From: Maritimibacter sp. 55A14
Lineage (GTDB): Bacteria > Pseudomonadota > Alphaproteobacteria > Rhodobacterales > Rhodobacteraceae
NCBI RefSeq assembly: GCF_003122205.1
Contig: NZ_QEYE01000013.1
Location: 1-64,000 of the forward strand
DNA length: 64,000 bases
Direction: 5' to 3'
The notes beneath the pieces are model-generated. The model was not told the DNA's origin. It saw nothing but the letters and a program-made list of their open reading frames with translations, and made no database searches. Below are positions 44,295-53,942 of the stretch, in pieces; the first letter of the stretch is position 1; each line of letters starts with the position of its first letter. The translations under genes were made by a program, and so were the position numbers.

Positions 44295-45212
44295 TCATCC
44301 GTCGCGCTGCAGTTTCACCGGCTCGCTGCGCATCAGCTTCAGGACATGGGCCATGAAGGGCTTGGCGGCATCGTCGCTGCGCGTCGCGGCATAGAGCCGC
44401 TTGGTCATACCCTCCGGACCCAGCGGCCGCGTCACGTAATCGGAATTGTAGCGCACCTGCCGCACCACCCAGTCGGGCAGCACCGCCACCCCGCGGTTGG
44501 AGGCCACCAGCAGCAGGATCACCGCCGACAATTCCACCTGCCGCACGGCCCGCGGCTCCACCCCGCCCGGCGTCAGCAGCAGGCTGAACACGTCGAGCCG
44601 CGCACGGTCCACCGGATAGGTGATGAGCGTGACATCGCGGAAATCTTCGGCCACCACAAAGGGCTTTTGGGCCAGCGGATGCTGCGATGAGGCCACGAAA
44701 ACCGGCTCGTAGTCGAAGAGGGGCCGGAAGGTGATCCCGGCCATCTCCTCGGGGTCGGAGGAGACGACAAGGTCGATCTCCTCGCGTGCCAGTGCCGGCA
44801 GAGCCTCGAAACTCAGCCCCGGCCGGATATCGACATCGACCTCCGGCCAGGCGCGGCGGAACTGTTCGAGCACCGGAAAGAGCCACTCGAAACAGGCATG
44901 GCATTCGATCGCGATATGCAACCGGCCCGTGCGGCCCTGGCGCAGGGCGTCGAACTCGTCCTCCAGCCCCTCGATCTCCGGCAGGATGCGCTCGGCCAGT
45001 TTCAGCAGCCGATGCCCCGCGGGCGAGAGTTTCATGGGCTTGGAGCGGCGCACGAAAAGCTCCACCCCGATCTGGTCCTCCAGACCCTTGATCTGGTGGC
45101 TCAGCGCGGATTGCGTGATGTTGAGCATCGCCGCCGCACGCGCCAGCCCGCCCGCCTGGTGGATGGCGCGGATCGTGCGCAGGTGCCGGAATTCAAGATG
45201 TAACTTCGACAT
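44295..45212 (-). CDS. LysR-family regulator, MetR-like
   Basis: A 305-residue LysR-type activator. The HTH has AAAMLNITQSALSHQIKGLE at 27-46. The effector domain has RPGLSFEALPALAREEIDLV and RGVAVLPDWVVRQV, the layout of MetR. It is divergent from metF with 89 bases between, holding a CTCATAA/TTATGAG inverted repeat. MetR activates methionine-synthesis genes with homocysteine as effector; this is inferred from the metF neighbour. Confidence 0.88.
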   Translation of the reverse strand: MSKLHLEFRHLRTIRAIHQAGGLARAAAMLNITQSALSHQIKGLEDQIGVELFVRRSKPMKLSPAGHRLLKLAERILPEIEGLEDEFDALRQGRTGRLHIAIECHACFEWLFPVLEQFRRAWPEVDVDIRPGLSFEALPALAREEIDLVVSSDPEEMAGITFRPLFDYEPVFVASSQHPLAQKPFVVAEDFRDVTLITYPVDRARLDVFSLLLTPGGVEPRAVRQVELSAVILLLVASNRGVAVLPDWVVRQVRYNSDYVTRPLGPEGMTKRLYAATRSDDAAKPFMAHVLKLMRSEPVKLQRDG

Positions 45213-45214
45213 GG

Positions 45215-45240
45215 CTCATAACGTTGATGAATATTATGAG
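45215..45240. promoter_or_regulatory. Inverted repeat between the MetR-like gene and metF
   Basis: CTCATAA-N12-TTATGAG (arms 45215-45221 and 45234-45240). It lies at the start of the LysR gene and 62 bases before metF, the usual place of a LysR operator. The sequence differs from the enteric MetR site TGAA-N5-TTCA. Confidence 0.5.
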
Positions 45241-45301
45241 TTTGTCTCACAAGCGCGCGCGTGGCACAAGGGGCTCAACACAGTCTCGAGAGGCACAGGC
45301 C

Positions 45302-46168
45302 ATGACACCGAACGTATCATTCGAATTCTTCCCGCCCAAGACCCTGGATGCGAGCTTCCGGCTCTGGGATGCGGTGCAGACGCTGGCGCCGCTCAATCCC
45401 GCCTTCGTGTCGGTCACCTACGGTGCGGGCGGCACCACCCGCAAACTGACCCATGAGGCGGTGGAGGCGATCCACGGCAATACCGGGCTCAATGTCGCGG
45501 CGCATCTGACCTGTGTCGACGCCACCCGCGAGGAGACGCTGGAGATCGCCCGCGGCTATGCCCGGCTGGGCGTGTCCGATTTGGTCGCGCTGCGCGGCGA
45601 CCCGCCGAAGGGGCAGGGGCGCTTTCGCGCCGCGCCCGACGGATTCGCCTCGTCGGTGGAGCTGATCGAGGGGCTGAAGGAGGCCGGCGATTTCACCATC
45701 CGGGTCGGCGCCTATCCCGATCCGCATCCCGATGCCGCCGATGTCGATGCCGACGTCTCCTGGCTCAAGCGCAAGTTCGAAGCCGGCGCCGACTACGCTA
45801 TCACGCAGTTCTTCTTCGAGGCCGAGAACTTCTTCCGCTTCCGGGATCGCGCCGAAAAGGCGGGGATCGACGGTGCGCGGCTCATCCCTGGCGTGCTGCC
45901 GGTCGAGGACTGGGCCAAGGCCAGTCGTTTCGCCGCCGCTTGCGGCGCGCATGTCCCCCGCGAGATCGACACGGCCTTCCGCCGGGCGGTCCGCGATGGC
46001 CGCGAGGAGTTGATGGCGATCGCCGTCTGCTCGGAGCTTTGCGCCGATCTGGTCGAGGGCGGGGCGGAGAACCTGCATTTCTACACGCTCAACAAGCCGC
46101 ATCTGACGCGCGAGGTCTGCGGCGCGTTGGGCATCTCCCCGAAAGTGGAGCTCTCGCAGGTCGCCTGA
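45302..46168 (+). CDS. metF: 5,10-methylenetetrahydrofolate reductase
   Basis: A 288-residue MetF with SFEFFPPKT at the N-terminus (catalytic Glu), VSVTYGAGGTTR near 39-50, LVALRGDPPKGQG near 101 and PGVLPVEDWAK near 200. It reduces methylene-THF to methyl-THF with FAD, feeding methionine synthesis. The ATG at 45302 is chosen because MTPNVSFEFFPPK is the canonical start. It links to the one-carbon genes at the window's left end through the same folate pool. Confidence 0.96.
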   Translation: MTPNVSFEFFPPKTLDASFRLWDAVQTLAPLNPAFVSVTYGAGGTTRKLTHEAVEAIHGNTGLNVAAHLTCVDATREETLEIARGYARLGVSDLVALRGDPPKGQGRFRAAPDGFASSVELIEGLKEAGDFTIRVGAYPDPHPDAADVDADVSWLKRKFEAGADYAITQFFFEAENFFRFRDRAEKAGIDGARLIPGVLPVEDWAKASRFAAACGAHVPREIDTAFRRAVRDGREELMAIAVCSELCADLVEGGAENLHFYTLNKPHLTREVCGALGISPKVELSQVA

Positions 46169-46260
46169 CCCGCATCCCGCTTATGTACCGGCGCGCGGCG
46201 CTTGCTCGCCCCGTGCGCCCGATCTAGGCTCCCCGCAACTTGAAAGGGGGAGCCTTTTTC

Positions 46261-46749
46261 GTGGACGAGTTCAACTTCGCGACCGGACCCGAAGATCTTG
46301 CCAGCCGCGAAACGCTGCTTTCGATGTCGGGGCTCGATTTCATGGAGGCGATCCTCGACGGACGCCTGCCGCAGCCGCCCATCGCGCGGCTGATGGGCTA
46401 CCGCCTGCACGAGGTCGCGCCAGGCCGGGTCGTGTTCCGCGGCGTACCGGAATTCGACGTGGCCAATCCTATGGGCACTGTGCATGGCGGTTGGTACGGC
46501 ACGCTGCTGGACAGCGCGATGGCTTGCGCGGTGATGACGCGCGTGCCCCGCGGCAGTGTCTACACGACGCTGGAATACAAGGTAAACGTGATCCGCCCGA
46601 TCCCGCTGGGCACCGAGATCGCCGCAACCGGCACAACCAGCCACGCGGGCCGCTCCACCGGGGTCGCCGAGGGGCGGATCGAGGGCGTTGCCGACGGCCG
46701 GCTCTACGCGACAGGCTCCACCACCTGCATCATCATGCAGGCGGGTTAG
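46261..46749 (+). CDS. PaaI family hotdog thioesterase
   Basis: A 162-residue hotdog-fold thioesterase. ANPMGTVHGGWYGTLLDSAM holds the HGG motif and acidic active-site residue, followed by YTTLEYKVNVIRPIP and AATGTTSHAGRSTGVAEG. The GTG at 46261 has AAGGGGGAG 9 bases upstream; a TTG at 46240 would put the ribosome site inside the gene. It is unrelated in detail to the PaaI-type gene at 2119. Substrate is unknown. Confidence 0.87.
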   Translation: MDEFNFATGPEDLASRETLLSMSGLDFMEAILDGRLPQPPIARLMGYRLHEVAPGRVVFRGVPEFDVANPMGTVHGGWYGTLLDSAMACAVMTRVPRGSVYTTLEYKVNVIRPIPLGTEIAATGTTSHAGRSTGVAEGRIEGVADGRLYATGSTTCIIMQAG

Positions 46750-46852
46750 AATCCTGTCCCTGCGCCCTTGAACGACGCGGCGGGTTTCGCCCTCGATCCC
46801 GCGCGGGGGGCAACGGTCGATGTCTCACTCACGGCCGTATGGGGCAGGCCGG

Positions 46853-47416
46853 CTAGGCGCTCTTTGCGCGCGCCGGGTCGAGCATCCGGATGAGCGGCGT
46901 GTAGCCATGCCGGGCCACCATCGGGCCACGCTCGCGGAACATTGCGTCGTTGCCCTCCACCCCGTGGCCTTCGAGCAGGCGATTCATGAAGTTGAAACAG
47001 CAGGCCACCATGATCGCATCGTTGAGTGCCTGTTCGTCCCAGTCCGCGTCGTAGACGGCGCGCGCATCGTCCTCGGTCGCACCATCGGCGCGTTCGGTTA
47101 TCTTGCGCACGTAATGCAAGATCGGCTTCAACGCCGGCCGGACATCGGCGCTGTCGATATCCGCCAAAACGCCGCGGATCGTCGCTTCCGGCACGCCATG
47201 GGCCATGGCGGCTTCGGCATGCATTCCATAGCAGTAGTGGCAGTTGTTGAGCGCCGAGACCTGCGCGGCGATCAACTCGCGTTCGCCCTGGCTGAGCGCC
47301 GATGGGCCGCGCATCACCGCCTCGTGCAATTCCATCAACGCGACGCCCGCATCGGGCCGCATCCTCAGGATATCGGGGACATTGGCGTTCTCGCCGAGGC
47401 TGGGAAACTTGCTCAT
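46853..47416 (-). CDS. Carboxymuconolactone decarboxylase/AhpD-like peroxidase-related protein
   Basis: A 187-residue helical protein with the AhpD signature ALNNCHYCYGMHAEAAMAHG, where CxxC is followed by His. The family includes AhpD-type alkylhydroperoxidases and peroxidase-related enzymes that use a thiol pair against peroxides. VACCFNFMNRLLEGHGVEG near 137-155 is the conserved distal helix of the peroxidase-related subgroup. It precedes no obvious partner gene. Substrate is unproven. Confidence 0.85.
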   Translation of the reverse strand: MSKFPSLGENANVPDILRMRPDAGVALMELHEAVMRGPSALSQGERELIAAQVSALNNCHYCYGMHAEAAMAHGVPEATIRGVLADIDSADVRPALKPILHYVRKITERADGATEDDARAVYDADWDEQALNDAIMVACCFNFMNRLLEGHGVEGNDAMFRERGPMVARHGYTPLIRMLDPARAKSA

Positions 47417-47516
47417 GGGATCATCTCCGCTCCGGGGCGGGCAGCCCGGTGGGGGCCGCCCCTGACCGGGGCCGAGACTGCGCAGCCCCCGCCGCGCGCG
47501 TCAATTCACGAGCGCG

Positions 47517-48080
47517 TCAGGCGCGCTCGGCGTAGTCCATCGTCTCGGTATTGACGATGATGGCCTCTTCCTGGGCGACGAAGGGCGGCACCATGACGCG
47601 CACGCCATTGTCCAGAAGCGCGGGCTTGAAACTGTTGGCGGCGGTCTGTCCTTTCACCACCGGCTCGGTCTCGACCACGGTGCATGTCACCTTCTGGGGC
47701 AGCGTGACATTGAGCGCCTCATCGCCGAAATACTCGATCGTGACCATCATGCCGTCCTGCAGGAACGGCCGCCGCTCGCCGAGGATGTCGGCGGGCAGCT
47801 CGATCTGCTCGAAGCTCTCCATATCCATGAAGACCAGCATCCCGTCGTTTTCAAAGAGGAACTGCTGGTCCTTCTGCTCCAGCCGCGCGCGTTCCACCTT
47901 GTCGTCGGAGCGGAACCGCTCGTTGAGCTTGGTGTTGTTGCGCAGGTTCTTCATCTCGACCTGCGCGAAGGCGCCGCCCTTGCCGGGCTTCACATGGTTG
48001 ACCTTCACCGCGACCCACAGGCCGCCATTATGTTCCAGCACATTTCCGGGCCGGATTTCGTTTCCGTTGATCTTGGGCAT
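47517..48080 (-). CDS. efp: Translation elongation factor P
   Basis: A 187-residue EF-P with three beta-barrel domains. The loop [16 protein letters not shown] has K34 at the tip, the residue modified by EpmA/EpmB in enteric bacteria. The C-terminal domain has the typical [21 protein letters not shown] rescues ribosomes at polyproline stretches. The start at 48080 ([10 protein letters not shown]) is canonical; a longer frame reaches 48290 without a ribosome site. No epm genes are nearby. Confidence 0.96.
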   Translation of the reverse strand: MPKINGNEIRPGNVLEHNGGLWVAVKVNHVKPGKGGAFAQVEMKNLRNNTKLNERFRSDDKVERARLEQKDQQFLFENDGMLVFMDMESFEQIELPADILGERRPFLQDGMMVTIEYFGDEALNVTLPQKVTCTVVETEPVVKGQTAANSFKPALLDNGVRVMVPPFVAQEEAIIVNTETMDYAERA

Positions 48081-48294
48081 GGAATTTCCTCGTTTGAGGT
48101 TGCTGGGAGCGTCGGGCGATCCTATATCTTGCGGACATGCGGCTGACAAGGCGACAAGATACGGTGAATCAGACGACAAGCTATGCGTCTGGTGCATGGG
48201 TGTCATGCAATATGAGCCATACCGAATCGTCACAAATGCGCCATATTGGGCCGCAAACCGAAAATGACAAGACCCATTATACAAGGACAACGTG

Positions 48295-48612
48295 ATGCGC
48301 GATTACGTTGACGGATCGGCTTTCAACTTCGAGCAGGGGCAGCGTGCGCGCAAGCTCTTCGCCGCCGTCGTTCTGGCGGCGCTCGACGATGCGATTGCCG
48401 ATGACAAGAAATACGGCAACGGCCCGGACCAAATCGCCCGCTGGGCGCGGTCTCGGGACGGTCGCGAAGTTCTGTCCTGTGCCGGGATCGACCCCAACGA
48501 GCGCGTCGTCACCGGACTGATGAATTTCGTCGAATGCGGCGTGCGCACCTCGGTCGCGCTGTCGCGCGAGGAAAGCGAGCGCCGCAACCAGGCCCAGGCC
48601 GAGGCGGCCTGA
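48295..48612 (+). CDS. Small conserved protein (DUF6280-like)
   Basis: A 105-residue helical protein. It starts [20 protein letters not shown] and ends with a charged [14 protein letters not shown]. The composition and N-terminus match a small Rhodobacteraceae family of unknown function that I recall as DUF6280. GTG 48292 is an alternative start, and AAGGAC lies upstream. A clear terminator follows. No motif suggests a function. Confidence 0.78.
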   Translation: MRDYVDGSAFNFEQGQRARKLFAAVVLAALDDAIADDKKYGNGPDQIARWARSRDGREVLSCAGIDPNERVVTGLMNFVECGVRTSVALSREESERRNQAQAEAA

Positions 48613-48652
48613 CGAACACGGGGACACTCCAAGTCTGAGTGTGAGTGAAGTC

Positions 48653-48684
48653 AGCGCGTCCCTGCGGGGCGCGCTTTCTTTTTC
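48653..48684 (+). terminator. Terminator after the small conserved gene
   Basis: Stem AGCGCGTCCC / GGGGCGCGCT (one T-G wobble, short loop) followed by TTCTTTTTC. It ends the short transcript before the opposing hrpB gene. Confidence 0.85.
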
Positions 48685-48696
48685 GCGCGCGGCGGC

Positions 48697-51165
48697 TCAG
48701 GCTCCGCGGGGTTTGACGCGGCGCGTGGGCACGGCAGCCAGCGGATCTTTGGGCCAGGGGTGGCGCGGGTAGCGGCCGCGCATGTCGCGGCGCACGTCGG
48801 CATAGGAATTTGCCCAGAAGCCCGGCAGGTCCGACGTGGTTTGCACCGGCCGCTGAGCGGGCGAAAGCAGCGTGATGCGTAGCGGCCGGCGCGCCGGCCC
48901 GACGGCGGGGTGGGTGGCCTGCCCGAACATCTCCTGCAGGCGGATTGCTATCTCCGGCGTCTCGGCGCCGTAGTCGATGGCTACGCGGCTGCCCGTGGGC
49001 GCGGTGAACTGCGCGGGCGCCAGCCGGTCGAGCGTCTGCCGCTCGGTATGGTTGAGCAGCGCCAGAAGCGGCTCCAGAAGGTCGAGCGCCTTCAGATCGG
49101 CGGCGCTGCGCCGCCCGGTAAGCCAGGGCAGCAGCCAGTCTCCGGCTGCCTCCAGCAGCCCCGCGTCGGAAAAATCGGGCAGAGCGGCGCCTTCGGCGCG
49201 CAGGAACTCCACACGCGCCTGAAGAAGCCTTGCCTTGCGCGAGAAACCCAGCGCCTCCAGCCCCAACTCCCGCACGCCGTCGAGCGCAGCCCGCGCGATC
49301 CTCTCCGGCGGGCAATCGCGCCAGGACCGATCCGCAAGGACGAGCGCGCCGAAACGCTCCTGCCGGCGGGTCTGGACCGCGCGTGCGCGTCGCGACCAGC
49401 GGCAGATGTCTTCCCATTCAATCCGGTCGGCATAGAGCCCGCGCAACTCCGCCTCGGTGATCGCCACGGCCAGCCGCACGCGTGCCTCGCGCGCGTCGCC
49501 GTCGAGATCGGTGGCCACGATCAGCCGCGCACCCGCCAGCGTGTCGCCGGGATCCAGCACCGCGCCCTTGCCGCCCGACAGGATGAAGCGCGCCGCGTCG
49601 CCGGGCCGGCGCAGTCCGATCCGGTCGGGATAGGCGAGCGCGGCCATCTCCGCCAGGCTGCGGTCAGGGCCGCGCCCACGCGGCAGGCGTCGGGCCTCGG
49701 CGCGGATGCGTTCCAACCGGGCGCGGTTGATGCCGTAGGGCCGTTCGGCGGCGAAACGTTTCGGGTCGCGCAGCGCCTCGATGCGGCGCGTGAGATCGGC
49801 CGGCGCGCCGGTCAGCGGATCGCGTTCGGCCAGAAGTGCGGCCAGGCGCGGCCCCTCCGCGCCGCTCCGGCGCAGCATATGCGCCAGGCGCGGGTGCATC
49901 GGCAATCCGGCCATCTCCCGCCCATGTGCGGTGATCGCCCCGGCCGCATCGAGCGCACCCAGATCGGTCAGGAGCCGCCCCGCCTCGGCCAGCGCGCCAG
50001 GATTGGGCGGGGTGAGAAAGGGCAGGTCGGCCGCGTCCCTCACCCCCCAGAGCGCCAGTTCCAGCGCCAGCCCGGCCAGGTCGGCGGCCTCGATCTCGGC
50101 TGGGGGATGGGCGGCCAGCGCGCCGTCCTCGCCCGGCGTCCACATCCGGTAGCAGATGCCCGGCGCCACGCGCCCGGCCCGGCCCCGGCGCTGCTCCGCC
50201 TCGGCGCGGGTGACGCGTTCGGTCACCAGCCGGGTCATGCCTGATCCCGGATCGAAGCGCGCGCGGCGGGCGCGGCCGGCATCCACGACCACGCGGATAT
50301 CCTCGATGGTGAGCGATGTCTCGGCGATGGCGGTGGCCAGCACCACCTTGCGCCCCTCCGCCGCCGGGGCGATGGCGGCGCGCTGCGCGGCAAGATCCAT
50401 CGCGCCAAAGAGCGGGCGGATCGCGCAGCCCGTGGGCAGGCGGCCGGCCAGCCGGGCCTCTGTCTGGCGTATCTCGCCCTCGCCGGGCAGGAATACGAGC
50501 ACGCCGCCCGCGCTTTCCGCCAGGGCGCGCGCGGTCAGGTCGGCGGCGGCTTCGGCCAGCCGCGGGTCGCGCTCGCCGGGCCGCCGCCAGGGCCGCTCGA
50601 GATAGCGGGTCTCCACCGGATGGGCCCGGCCTTCGGAGGTCACGACCGGCGCGCCGCCCATCAGTGCTGCGACGGGTGCCGTGTCAAGCGTGGCCGACAT
50701 CACCAGCAGCTTCAGGTCCGGGCGAAGTGCGCCGCGCAGCTCCAGGCTGAGCGCGAGGCCCAGATCGGCGTTGAGCGAACGTTCGTGAAACTCGTCGAAG
50801 ACCAGCGCGCCGATGCCCGCAAGCTCGGGGTCGGACTGGATCATCCGCGTCAGGATACCCTCGGTCACGACCTCGATGCGCGTCGCCCCGCTGCGGCGCG
50901 TCTCGCCGCGGATGCGGTAGCCCACGGTTTGCCCGGTTTCCTCGCCCAGCGTCTCGGCCATGCGCGCCGCGGCGGCGCGCGCGGCCAGCCGCCGCGGCTC
51001 CAGCATTACCAGACGGCCGTGGAAGGCGCCGGCCTCCAGCAGGGCCAGCGGTACGCGCGTGGTCTTGCCCGCACCCGGCGGCGCCTGAAGCACGGCCTGG
51101 CCGTCCTGGCGCAGCGCGCCCAGAAGGGCGGGCAGCGCTTCGTCTATGGGAAGGTCCGCCGGCAC
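48697..51165 (-). CDS. hrpB: ATP-dependent helicase HrpB
   Basis: An 822-residue DEAH-type helicase. Walker A QAPPGAGKTTRVPL is at 27-40, LVFDEFHERS near 121-130 holds the DExH box, SATLDTAPVA is motif III and QRRGRAGRVAPG is motif VI. A C-terminal HrpB region (QLTAPTGSRVAIDY-like, here AQFTAPTGSRVAIDYG) follows. Length fits HrpB. The cellular role of HrpB is poorly known. It is 9 bases downstream of the DUF3108 gene. Confidence 0.93.
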   Translation of the reverse strand: MPADLPIDEALPALLGALRQDGQAVLQAPPGAGKTTRVPLALLEAGAFHGRLVMLEPRRLAARAAAARMAETLGEETGQTVGYRIRGETRRSGATRIEVVTEGILTRMIQSDPELAGIGALVFDEFHERSLNADLGLALSLELRGALRPDLKLLVMSATLDTAPVAALMGGAPVVTSEGRAHPVETRYLERPWRRPGERDPRLAEAAADLTARALAESAGGVLVFLPGEGEIRQTEARLAGRLPTGCAIRPLFGAMDLAAQRAAIAPAAEGRKVVLATAIAETSLTIEDIRVVVDAGRARRARFDPGSGMTRLVTERVTRAEAEQRRGRAGRVAPGICYRMWTPGEDGALAAHPPAEIEAADLAGLALELALWGVRDAADLPFLTPPNPGALAEAGRLLTDLGALDAAGAITAHGREMAGLPMHPRLAHMLRRSGAEGPRLAALLAERDPLTGAPADLTRRIEALRDPKRFAAERPYGINRARLERIRAEARRLPRGRGPDRSLAEMAALAYPDRIGLRRPGDAARFILSGGKGAVLDPGDTLAGARLIVATDLDGDAREARVRLAVAITEAELRGLYADRIEWEDICRWSRRARAVQTRRQERFGALVLADRSWRDCPPERIARAALDGVRELGLEALGFSRKARLLQARVEFLRAEGAALPDFSDAGLLEAAGDWLLPWLTGRRSAADLKALDLLEPLLALLNHTERQTLDRLAPAQFTAPTGSRVAIDYGAETPEIAIRLQEMFGQATHPAVGPARRPLRITLLSPAQRPVQTTSDLPGFWANSYADVRRDMRGRYPRHPWPKDPLAAVPTRRVKPRGA

Positions 51166-51174
51166 GCGCCCCGG

Positions 51175-51912
51175 TCAGCGCCGTATCAGCCGGCCGATGC
51201 CGACATCGGTGGTCAGCACCAGTTCCTGCACCTGGTAGCGGTCATCGGGCTGGCGGATGTATTCCAACCGGAACGGGTAGCGCTGGCGCTTGGCCATCTC
51301 TTTCTCCGAGAAGCCCGCGATACGGCGGTAAAGCCCGTTGCAGATTATCTGCCCGTCCTTTTCAACCGGCCCCGACAGCGTCACGCGCGACCGCCGCTTA
51401 CCGTCGAAGACCGGTTCATCGAGCTTGCAGAGCTCGTCGCCGTTCACCGTGCGCAGCCCAAGGTAGATCACCGACATCGGATCGAGCGTGCCGCCCTGCG
51501 TTGCGGGTTCCACCGTGCCCTTGGAGGACTTGCGCGGCGGGTTGTACTTTTTCACCTGCGGCACGCCGTGGCGATACTCGATCTCGGCCTCCGAGACCCG
51601 GCTGCCGGTGTCAGCGCTTTCGGTGTATCTGCCGGGAACGAGGCCGCGGCGCGTGACGCGGCCGCGCACGCTGGCGTCGTAGCGCGCATCGACGAAAAGC
51701 GCGAGAATGCCGCCGGTCTCCACCTTGCCCGAGGCGGCGTAGCTGTGCCCCTCGGTCACGCCGGAAAAGCTCAGCGTGCCCGCGCGGATGCCGCGCAGGT
51801 AGACGTCGAACACCGCGCTGTCGCGCCGCGCGTCGGCCACCGCCGCAACCGGCAGGCAGAGCAGCACGAGAAGGGCATTGAGGCCGTATTTCAGGCGGGA
51901 AACCGGAGCCAT
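51175..51912 (-). CDS. DUF3108 domain protein, exported
   Basis: A 245-residue protein with a signal peptide (YGLNALLVLLCLPVAAVA) and then a beta-rich DUF3108 domain. Characteristic phrases are FDVYLRGIRAGTLSFSG, IEYRHGVPQVKKYNPPR and DPMSVIYLGLRTVNG. The function of the family is unknown; it is expected in the periplasm. It shares a strand with hrpB and is divergent from meaB. Confidence 0.87.
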   Translation of the reverse strand: MAPVSRLKYGLNALLVLLCLPVAAVADARRDSAVFDVYLRGIRAGTLSFSGVTEGHSYAASGKVETGGILALFVDARYDASVRGRVTRRGLVPGRYTESADTGSRVSEAEIEYRHGVPQVKKYNPPRKSSKGTVEPATQGGTLDPMSVIYLGLRTVNGDELCKLDEPVFDGKRRSRVTLSGPVEKDGQIICNGLYRRIAGFSEKEMAKRQRYPFRLEYIRQPDDRYQVQELVLTTDVGIGRLIRR

Positions 51913-52030
51913 TCGGACATGCCTTTCAGCACTCTGTCGATCCCACTGGACATAGGGGGTTCAGACAGGCCACATAACCCCTGAAAATTCAAGAAATGTG
52001 TCATATGTGTCAACAAGGGACCCGCAAGCC

Positions 52031-53023
52031 TTGACCGATATACCCGAGCTTGCCCGCCAGATTGCCGAAGGCAACCGCCGCGCACTGGCCCGCGCCGTCA
52101 CCCTGATCGAAAGCACCCGGCCCGATCACCGCAAACAGGCGATCGCTTTGATGGAGGCACTGCGCCGTGCCACCCCGCGCGAGGCCTTGCGCATCGGGCT
52201 CTCGGGCACGCCGGGTGTCGGCAAATCCACCTTCATCGAGAGTTTCGGGATGATGCTGACCGGGCAGGGGCTGCGGATCGCGGTCTTGGCTGTGGACCCG
52301 TCCTCGGCGCGTTCGGGCGGCTCGATCCTGGGCGACAAGACGCGGATGGAGCGACTGACCCGCGAGCCCGGCGTCTTCATCCGGCCCTCGCCATCGGCTT
52401 CGGCCCTGGGCGGCGTGGCGCGCCGCACGCGCGAGGCGATCGCGCTGTGCGAGGCGGCGGGGTTCGACGTGATCATCGTGGAGACGGTGGGCGTCGGCCA
52501 GTCGGAGACGATGGTGGCCGAGATGACCGACATCTTCCTGCTGCTGCTGGCACCCGCGGGCGGGGACGAGTTGCAGGGTGTCAAGCGCGGCATCATGGAG
52601 ATCGCCGACCTGATCGTCGTCAACAAGGCCGACGGCCCCCTGCACGAGACGGCGCGGCGCACCTGCGCGGATTACGCCGGTGCGCTGCGGCTCCTGCGCA
52701 AGCGGCCCCAGGATCCGGAGGGTTATCCCAAGGCGCTGATGGTCTCGGCGGTCGAGGAGACCGGGTTGGAAGAGGTCTGGACGGAGATCGGGACGCTGGC
52801 CGAGTGGCGGCGCGACAAGGGCCACTGGGCCGAGGCGCGCGCCGGGCAGGCCGAACGCTGGTTCGAGGCGGAGGTGCGCGCGGGCCTGCTGGCGCAGCTC
52901 GAACGCAGCCCCGATCTGAAGGCGCGGATGGCGGAACTTGGGGCGGAGGTCGCCGCCAAGCGCCGCTCGCCCGAAGCTGCGGCGCAGGAGATGCTCGACT
53001 GCCTCGGCGTTGCCCGGTCCTGA
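52031..53023 (+). CDS. meaB: Methylmalonyl-CoA mutase-associated GTPase MeaB
   Basis: A 330-residue G3E-family GTPase. Walker A LSGTPGVGKSTFIE is at 57-70, LAVDPSSARSGGSILGDKTR near 93-112, VETVGVGQSE near 151 and the base-specificity NKAD near 203. MeaB protects and loads B12-dependent methylmalonyl-CoA mutase. I chose the TTG at 52031 since MTDIPELARQIAEGNRRAL matches family starts; GTG 51998 and 52007 are alternatives. The mutase gene is not in the window. Confidence 0.9.
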   Translation: MTDIPELARQIAEGNRRALARAVTLIESTRPDHRKQAIALMEALRRATPREALRIGLSGTPGVGKSTFIESFGMMLTGQGLRIAVLAVDPSSARSGGSILGDKTRMERLTREPGVFIRPSPSASALGGVARRTREAIALCEAAGFDVIIVETVGVGQSETMVAEMTDIFLLLLAPAGGDELQGVKRGIMEIADLIVVNKADGPLHETARRTCADYAGALRLLRKRPQDPEGYPKALMVSAVEETGLEEVWTEIGTLAEWRRDKGHWAEARAGQAERWFEAEVRAGLLAQLERSPDLKARMAELGAEVAAKRRSPEAAAQEMLDCLGVARS

Positions 53024-53152
53024 CCGGGGCCGCGCCACCAAGCCGGCGATGAATCGCTTGACGCCCCGCCGGATTCTGCCTAAGACCGCGATCCGAACCA
53101 TTCGGTGCCGCGCTGCGGCGCCAAGACCCTTATTTGCCCGAGGACCGAATCC

Positions 53153-53440
53153 ATGTCGCGCCGTTGTGAACTGACAGGTAAAGGCGTCATGGTTGGCAAC
53201 AATGTCAGCCACGCCAACAACAAGACCAAGCGCCGTTTCCTGCCGAATCTGAATGACGTCACGCTGGTGTCGGACGCGCTCGACCGTTCCTTCCAGCTTC
53301 GCGTTTCGGCCTCGGCGCTGCGCACCGTGGACCACCGCGGCGGGCTCGACGCCTTCCTGGCCAAGGCCAGCGACGGCGACCTGTCGCCGCGCGCGCTGAA
53401 GATCAAGCGAGATATCGCCAAGGCGCAGGCCGCGGCCTGA
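53153..53440 (+). CDS. rpmB: 50S ribosomal protein L28
   Basis: A 95-residue L28 beginning [20 protein letters not shown], with [20 protein letters not shown] and the alphaproteobacterial C-terminal extension rich in Ala and Lys. It is a component of the large ribosomal subunit. The ATG at 53153 gives the standard N-terminus. It is followed by a strong terminator. Confidence 0.97.
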   Translation: MSRRCELTGKGVMVGNNVSHANNKTKRRFLPNLNDVTLVSDALDRSFQLRVSASALRTVDHRGGLDAFLAKASDGDLSPRALKIKRDIAKAQAAA

Positions 53441-53466
53441 TCCGCTGCGCACCGCGCAGGACGTGA

Positions 53467-53498
53467 CCCCGCCGGGACCGGCGGGGTTTTTCTTTTTT
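53467..53498 (+). terminator. Terminator after rpmB
   Basis: Perfect 8-bp stem CCCCGCCG / CGGCGGGG with loop GGAC, followed by TTTTTCTTTTTT. It is a textbook intrinsic terminator 26 bases after the stop. Confidence 0.95.
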
Positions 53499-53539
53499 GC
53501 CGCTTGGCAGGGGCGCGGGTTGCGGTCTAGACTTCGCGG

Positions 53540-53887
53540 ATGAGGACTTACCGCGCTCTCATAGGCCTGCCACTCGTCCTGCTCGTTGCGCTCGCCAGCG
53601 TCTCGATGTCGTCGGCGCGTGGACAGGCGGCCTTGGCGCGTCAGATCGTCATCTGCTCGGGCACGACCGTCACGGTCATCACGCTCGACGCGGAAGGCAA
53701 CCCGGTGGAACACCGCGAGGTTTGCCCCGACTACGGTCTGACGCTGTTCTCCGCCACGGCCGCTGCACTGCCGGACCACTCACCACTCACGGTAGCTGCA
53801 TCCACGATCGTCTGGCCACATCTGCACCAGCGTGCGGTTTCGCGGGATAGGGCCTCGGTGCGCGTGCGGGGACCGCCGCTGGGCTGA
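53540..53887 (+). CDS. Small exported protein, DUF2946-like, next to the copper chaperone
   Basis: A 115-residue protein. A hydrophobic N-terminal segment (LIGLPLVLLVALASVSM) is followed by RQIVICSGTTVTVITLDAEG and a Cys-Pro pair (REVCPDYGL). The two cysteines after the signal region and the copper chaperone 55 bases downstream resemble DUF2946-type proteins of copper loci. That assignment is from pattern and context only. Confidence 0.6.
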   Translation: MRTYRALIGLPLVLLVALASVSMSSARGQAALARQIVICSGTTVTVITLDAEGNPVEHREVCPDYGLTLFSATAAALPDHSPLTVAASTIVWPHLHQRAVSRDRASVRVRGPPLG

Positions 53888-53942
53888 GTGCCCGCCCTCC
53901 GGGCCAATGGCCTCGACCCGCGAAATTCCAAGGATTATCAAG

